Shown: positions 60,918-64,000 of the stretch, piece by piece | How the letters are laid out: the number at the start of each line of letters is the position of its first letter | Numbering within the stretch: position 1 is the first letter of the stretch | DNA from: Amoebidium appalachense | Taxonomy: Eukaryota; Ichthyosporea | DNA length: 64,000 nucleotides | Reading direction: 5' to 3' | NCBI GenBank assembly: GCA_963693365.1 | Contig: CAVNZM010000002.1 | Coordinates: 16,616,001-16,680,000, forward strand | The notes under the pieces: generated by a model | The model's input: only the letters and a program-made list of their open reading frames with translations | What the model was told of the DNA's origin: nothing | Database searches by the model: none | Program-made: the position numbers and the translations under genes

Positions 60918-61039
60918 AGAAAGGGGGGTTAGAAGCAGCGATACACAGTGCCATGTATTGAATGGCCGGCCAAAGACAAGATACCAAAAAGTATACTGGT
61001 GAAGGGCAGATGTGGGGGGAGAGGGAAGGAGGAGGAGAA

Positions 61040-61076
<37 letters not shown>

Positions 61077-62176
61077 AAAAACAAGCAGCGGGTAGTGTGT
61101 ATGCAGTTGTAAGCGCCCACCTGCACCTAACGCACATGTGTGTGTGTGAAACCAGTTGATGTCCTCCTACCACTGTACACAAGCGTTGGGAAGGTGCAAT
61201 CGAAAGGGGGAAACAGCATAAGCATGGAGGGCACAAAAACATTAACAACACTGACCACCACGTTCAATAGACATAGGTCCAGTGGGTAAATACTGTGCCG
61301 GGCAAAAAAAAGGCCCAATAGCTACTGAAGTGGGTGCTGGTCGTGATGAGGGAGTGGGTGTGGGTGTGGGCGGGCGCGCATGTGTTAACCCTCTCCTAAA
61401 GAGCCCAAGAACTACAAACAGCAAGGAGTCGTGTTGTGCATATCTTCATTCATGTCAAAAAACCACCTACATAGGCAGTCCGAAAGGGGAGAAAAGAGAA
61501 AGATATAAGATAAAGATGGATCGATTTAGAGGGACAAAAGCACGCGCGCATGTGTGTGTGTGTGCGCGCGTGTGCGCGAGTATGCATGTATGCATGTCGG
61601 ACAGGTGACCCTTACCCTGAAGGTTGAGGAAGTCCCTCAGCAATTGCCGTTGGATCTGTTGGTAGGAGATGGACAGCACACTGATGATGTCTGTGTGTGC
61701 GCACGTGCATGCCGTGTGTGCGTGTGTGTGGTGCGTTCATGCAAATATGTGGGGAGGCAGGTGAGCACGGGTGCCACTGTGTGCATTTTTGTGTGTGTGT
61801 GTGTACGCGTCTCTCTGTGTGTGTTGAGGGAGAGGGGGGAGAGCGGGAGTGTGTCAGAAGCACGTTCCATCTACCACTAACCGGGTCCATCACCCCCACT
61901 CTCCCCCGCCCCCCCTACTCCCCACCACCACACACACACAAGAGGGAGTCTTTATAACAAAAGGGGGTGCATGCGCACATGCATCTCCCCTCCTCTATCT
62001 ATTGGTATTCGACAGCTGGTGGCGGCAAGGAAAAACCGGGTGTGGGGCGATCTGAATTTGTTTTGGAGCTGGAAGGGGCATGGAGGCGAGGAGACGGAGA
62101 GGAGACAAGAAGAAAGAGAGAGAGAGAAGACACAGGCACACACAGAGAGAAATGTGTGCGTGCGTGCGTGTGTGTG

Positions 62177-62229
<53 letters not shown>

Positions 62230-62587
62230 GGGGCATACATTTCCTGATGGCGTCATCAAAGCCCAGCACCTGTGTGTGGTTAAACACGATAGAGGAGCCC
62301 GGCAGCTCGGACCAGAATTCCCTAAAATGGCAAGTCTGCGCAATCATCATGGTATTAGGAGGTGAAGGTTTCGCAAAGCGTAACTAATGGAATTTGTGCA
62401 AGTCTCTCTATCCTTTTCCTCATTCCGCATACACATGACAGATAGTGCGCGCGTGCGATTCAGTTTACACCAGTAAAATAAGAAACATAGAAGCCATGTA
62501 ATGTTAGATAGGATGTGAGAACTGTATGCGAGTGTTACAAGGGGCACGTCGGAGGGAAAGGTGTACCACACGGGTGAGTGAGGTTTC

Positions 62588-62618
<31 letters not shown>

Positions 62619-62693
62619 AGGAAGAGACGGGGGGATGAGAGGGAGAGACTGAAACGGAGAGAGAAGAGAGAGACATTGGGGTGGTGTGTGTGT

Positions 62694-62739
<46 letters not shown>

Positions 62740-63289
62740 GAGAGAGAGAGAAAGAGAGAGGCAAATTATTAAAGGGCGGGAGGGAGAGAGGGAGCGAGGG
62801 GAAGGGAAGAGAGAGACGATGCTCGCTTCTAGTCCCCTAAAGCATTTACAATAGTGCACTGTGAAGCCACCACCAACATATAGTTCCAGCAGACACGAAC
62901 AAGCATCAGCTACCTCCAAACCTACTGTCTAACCATGGCCCATACAAGCTCTCTATCAAACTATATTCACTATCTTCCATGCTATGCCGATCCTCCCCTC
63001 CCCCCCCCCCCAAAAAAAACAAAAAAAAAAAAAAAAAAAAAAAAAAACAATCCACTGCTGACCCTTTCCCTGTTCGAGGTCCCCCCTTCCCCGCCCCCTC
63101 CACAAAAACACACTGACCTCAAGCAGCTGTGACAAGTATGTGATCTGCTTGACATGTTCATTCTCAAGCATGTCCGTGCTAAGCAGAGAGAAGCACAGGT
63201 TGACGTCGGGGGATGGCAGGCTCATGACCCCCTTGATAAGGATCAGCACGATGATGTCCCTCTGTGCGCACTGGGGGTTGAACTGGTAC
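60741..63289 (-). CDS. EIF3K: Eukaryotic translation initiation factor 3 subunit K, four internal exons
   Basis: This is a non-core subunit of eIF3 with a HAM plus winged-helix (PCI-like) fold, acting in the cytoplasm. Exons: 63289-63118 (YQFNPQCAQRDIIVLILIKG, then KQITYLSQLLE), 62335-62239 (TCHFREFWSELPG, LGFDDAIRK), 61690-61616 (IISVLSISYQQIQRQLL), 60867-60741 (MIKANGWVDKPNGLVSLE, then LKPRSIVEKIDYE). All junctions agree in phase. YQFNP, the LLETCHF junction and IKPKNIVEKID-like end are diagnostic of eIF3k. The N-terminal exon (about 50 residues) is probably right of the window or between 63290 and 64000, and the last few codons are on an exon left of 60741 that I could not locate. Confidence 0.9.
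60868..60916. repeat. (TG)n forming an eIF3k splice acceptor
   Basis: The minus-strand CA array ends CACAG at exon 60867-60741. Confidence 0.95.
62165..62233. repeat. (TG)n, poly-T and poly-G
   Basis: The G-run touches the donor of eIF3k exon 62335-62239. Confidence 0.9.
62590..62740. repeat. Poly-G tracts, (GA)-rich segment and (TG)n
   Basis: Two G-runs around a purine-rich block and a TG array, in the first visible eIF3k intron. Confidence 0.9.
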
Positions 63290-64000
63290 CTGGGGGGGGG
63301 GGGGGGGGGGGGGGGGGTGTTAAGAAAACAGGACTCACAAAGTAATAGTACCGTCTGCAGTTTGGGGTGGTCATTAATGGGGAGGCAGCAAACATGGTGA
63401 CATAAGTTGTGCCAGATCTCGGATATGAGACACACTGATAGACTGGCTTCGACTGGCACATTCGTGCGTGTGTGTGTGTGTTTGGGGGGGGGGGGGGGGG
63501 GGGGGGGGGAGGGGGAGGAGGAGGGTAAGCCTGGAGTTAGGAGAGGCAGTTCGGGAAAGTGAACACGCCTCTGTGTAAGTGCCTGTGTGAGTGAGACTAC
63601 AAGTGCGTGTCAGTGTGCTAGATGCAACTACATGCGTATGGTTGTCTGCAAACACACACACACACACACACACACACGCATCAATTTGTATGCCCGTATG
63701 TCTATGTGTCCCGTGGTTTGCGTGCTTGTGTATACATATGTGTGTTAGAACAACATCCGTAAGGAAAGTGAGATATCGCGGATATGGAAGCCAATTGCAG
63801 GAACTTGAAAATCGTACACAGAGGTTCCTGTTGCCAACACCAGGGTGCAATTCGTAGGGGAAGAGCATACAGCAACTGCCGCACAAAACCAGTAGCGGTC
63901 CTTTAGACCCTTGCAGAAGCAACCCCCCCCCCCAAAAAAAAAGGAAAAAAAGAAAAAAAAAAGCAAAGAAAAAAACCACAACACAAGCACACATTTATCT
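63290..64000. other. eIF3k intron or 5' flank, no exon seen
   Basis: It holds poly-G tracts (63292-63317, 63483-63509), a short (CA)n and a (C)n/(A)n block near 63931-63965. No segment resembling the eIF3k N-terminus was seen in phase with the 63289 exon. Confidence 0.5.

Overview
This is a window of intron-rich eukaryotic nuclear DNA. The evidence is GT-AG introns, exons of 34 to 639 bases, tRNA-Asp genes with Pol III T-runs, and only eukaryotic genes: telomerase, the EMC complex, a mitochondrial ribosomal protein and eIF3. The species cannot be named from the sequence. Introns and spacers are packed with (TG)n/(CA)n microsatellites and poly-G/poly-C tracts, including one uninterrupted run of about 198 G. 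Most open frames in the window are translations of these repeats and are not genes. Gene models below were built by matching reading phase across every splice junction.

Layout. Positions 155-23404 (minus) hold most of a telomerase reverse transcriptase (TERT) gene in about 28 recognised exons: TEN domain, a basic linker, the RNA-binding domain, all RT motifs with the three catalytic aspartates, and the start of the C-terminal extension. The 3' end lies beyond position 1. A tRNA-Asp gene sits in one TERT intron, and an identical copy lies at 28919-28990. The spacer 23405-31732 has no gene I can support apart from that tRNA. EMC7 (minus, 31733-35663) and the mitochondrial ribosomal protein uL10m/MRPL10 (plus, 36246-40925) are divergent and probably share a promoter. 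MRPL10 carries a one-base frameshift in a C-run of exon 3.

Downstream on the plus strand come an unidentified 8-exon gene (42450-46946), a DEDDh-type 3'-5' exonuclease with a proline-rich N-terminal extension (47398-55471), and a small basic, probably nuclear protein (56579-57802). At the right edge, eIF3 subunit k runs on the minus strand (60741-63289); its first and last exons were not found. Mobile sequence includes two related elements with inverted termini flanked by TA (pogo/Tigger-like MITEs), a family of five interspersed repeats of about 120-180 bp, several minisatellites and a 208-bp tandem duplication.

The most unusual property is the intron design. Seen on the coding strand, many introns have a long poly-C tract just after the donor and end in a (CA)n array that itself supplies the CAG acceptor. 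Poly-C/poly-G orientation therefore tends to track the direction of transcription. The exonuclease gene also appears to take its last codons and its stop codon from one of the MITE-like elements.
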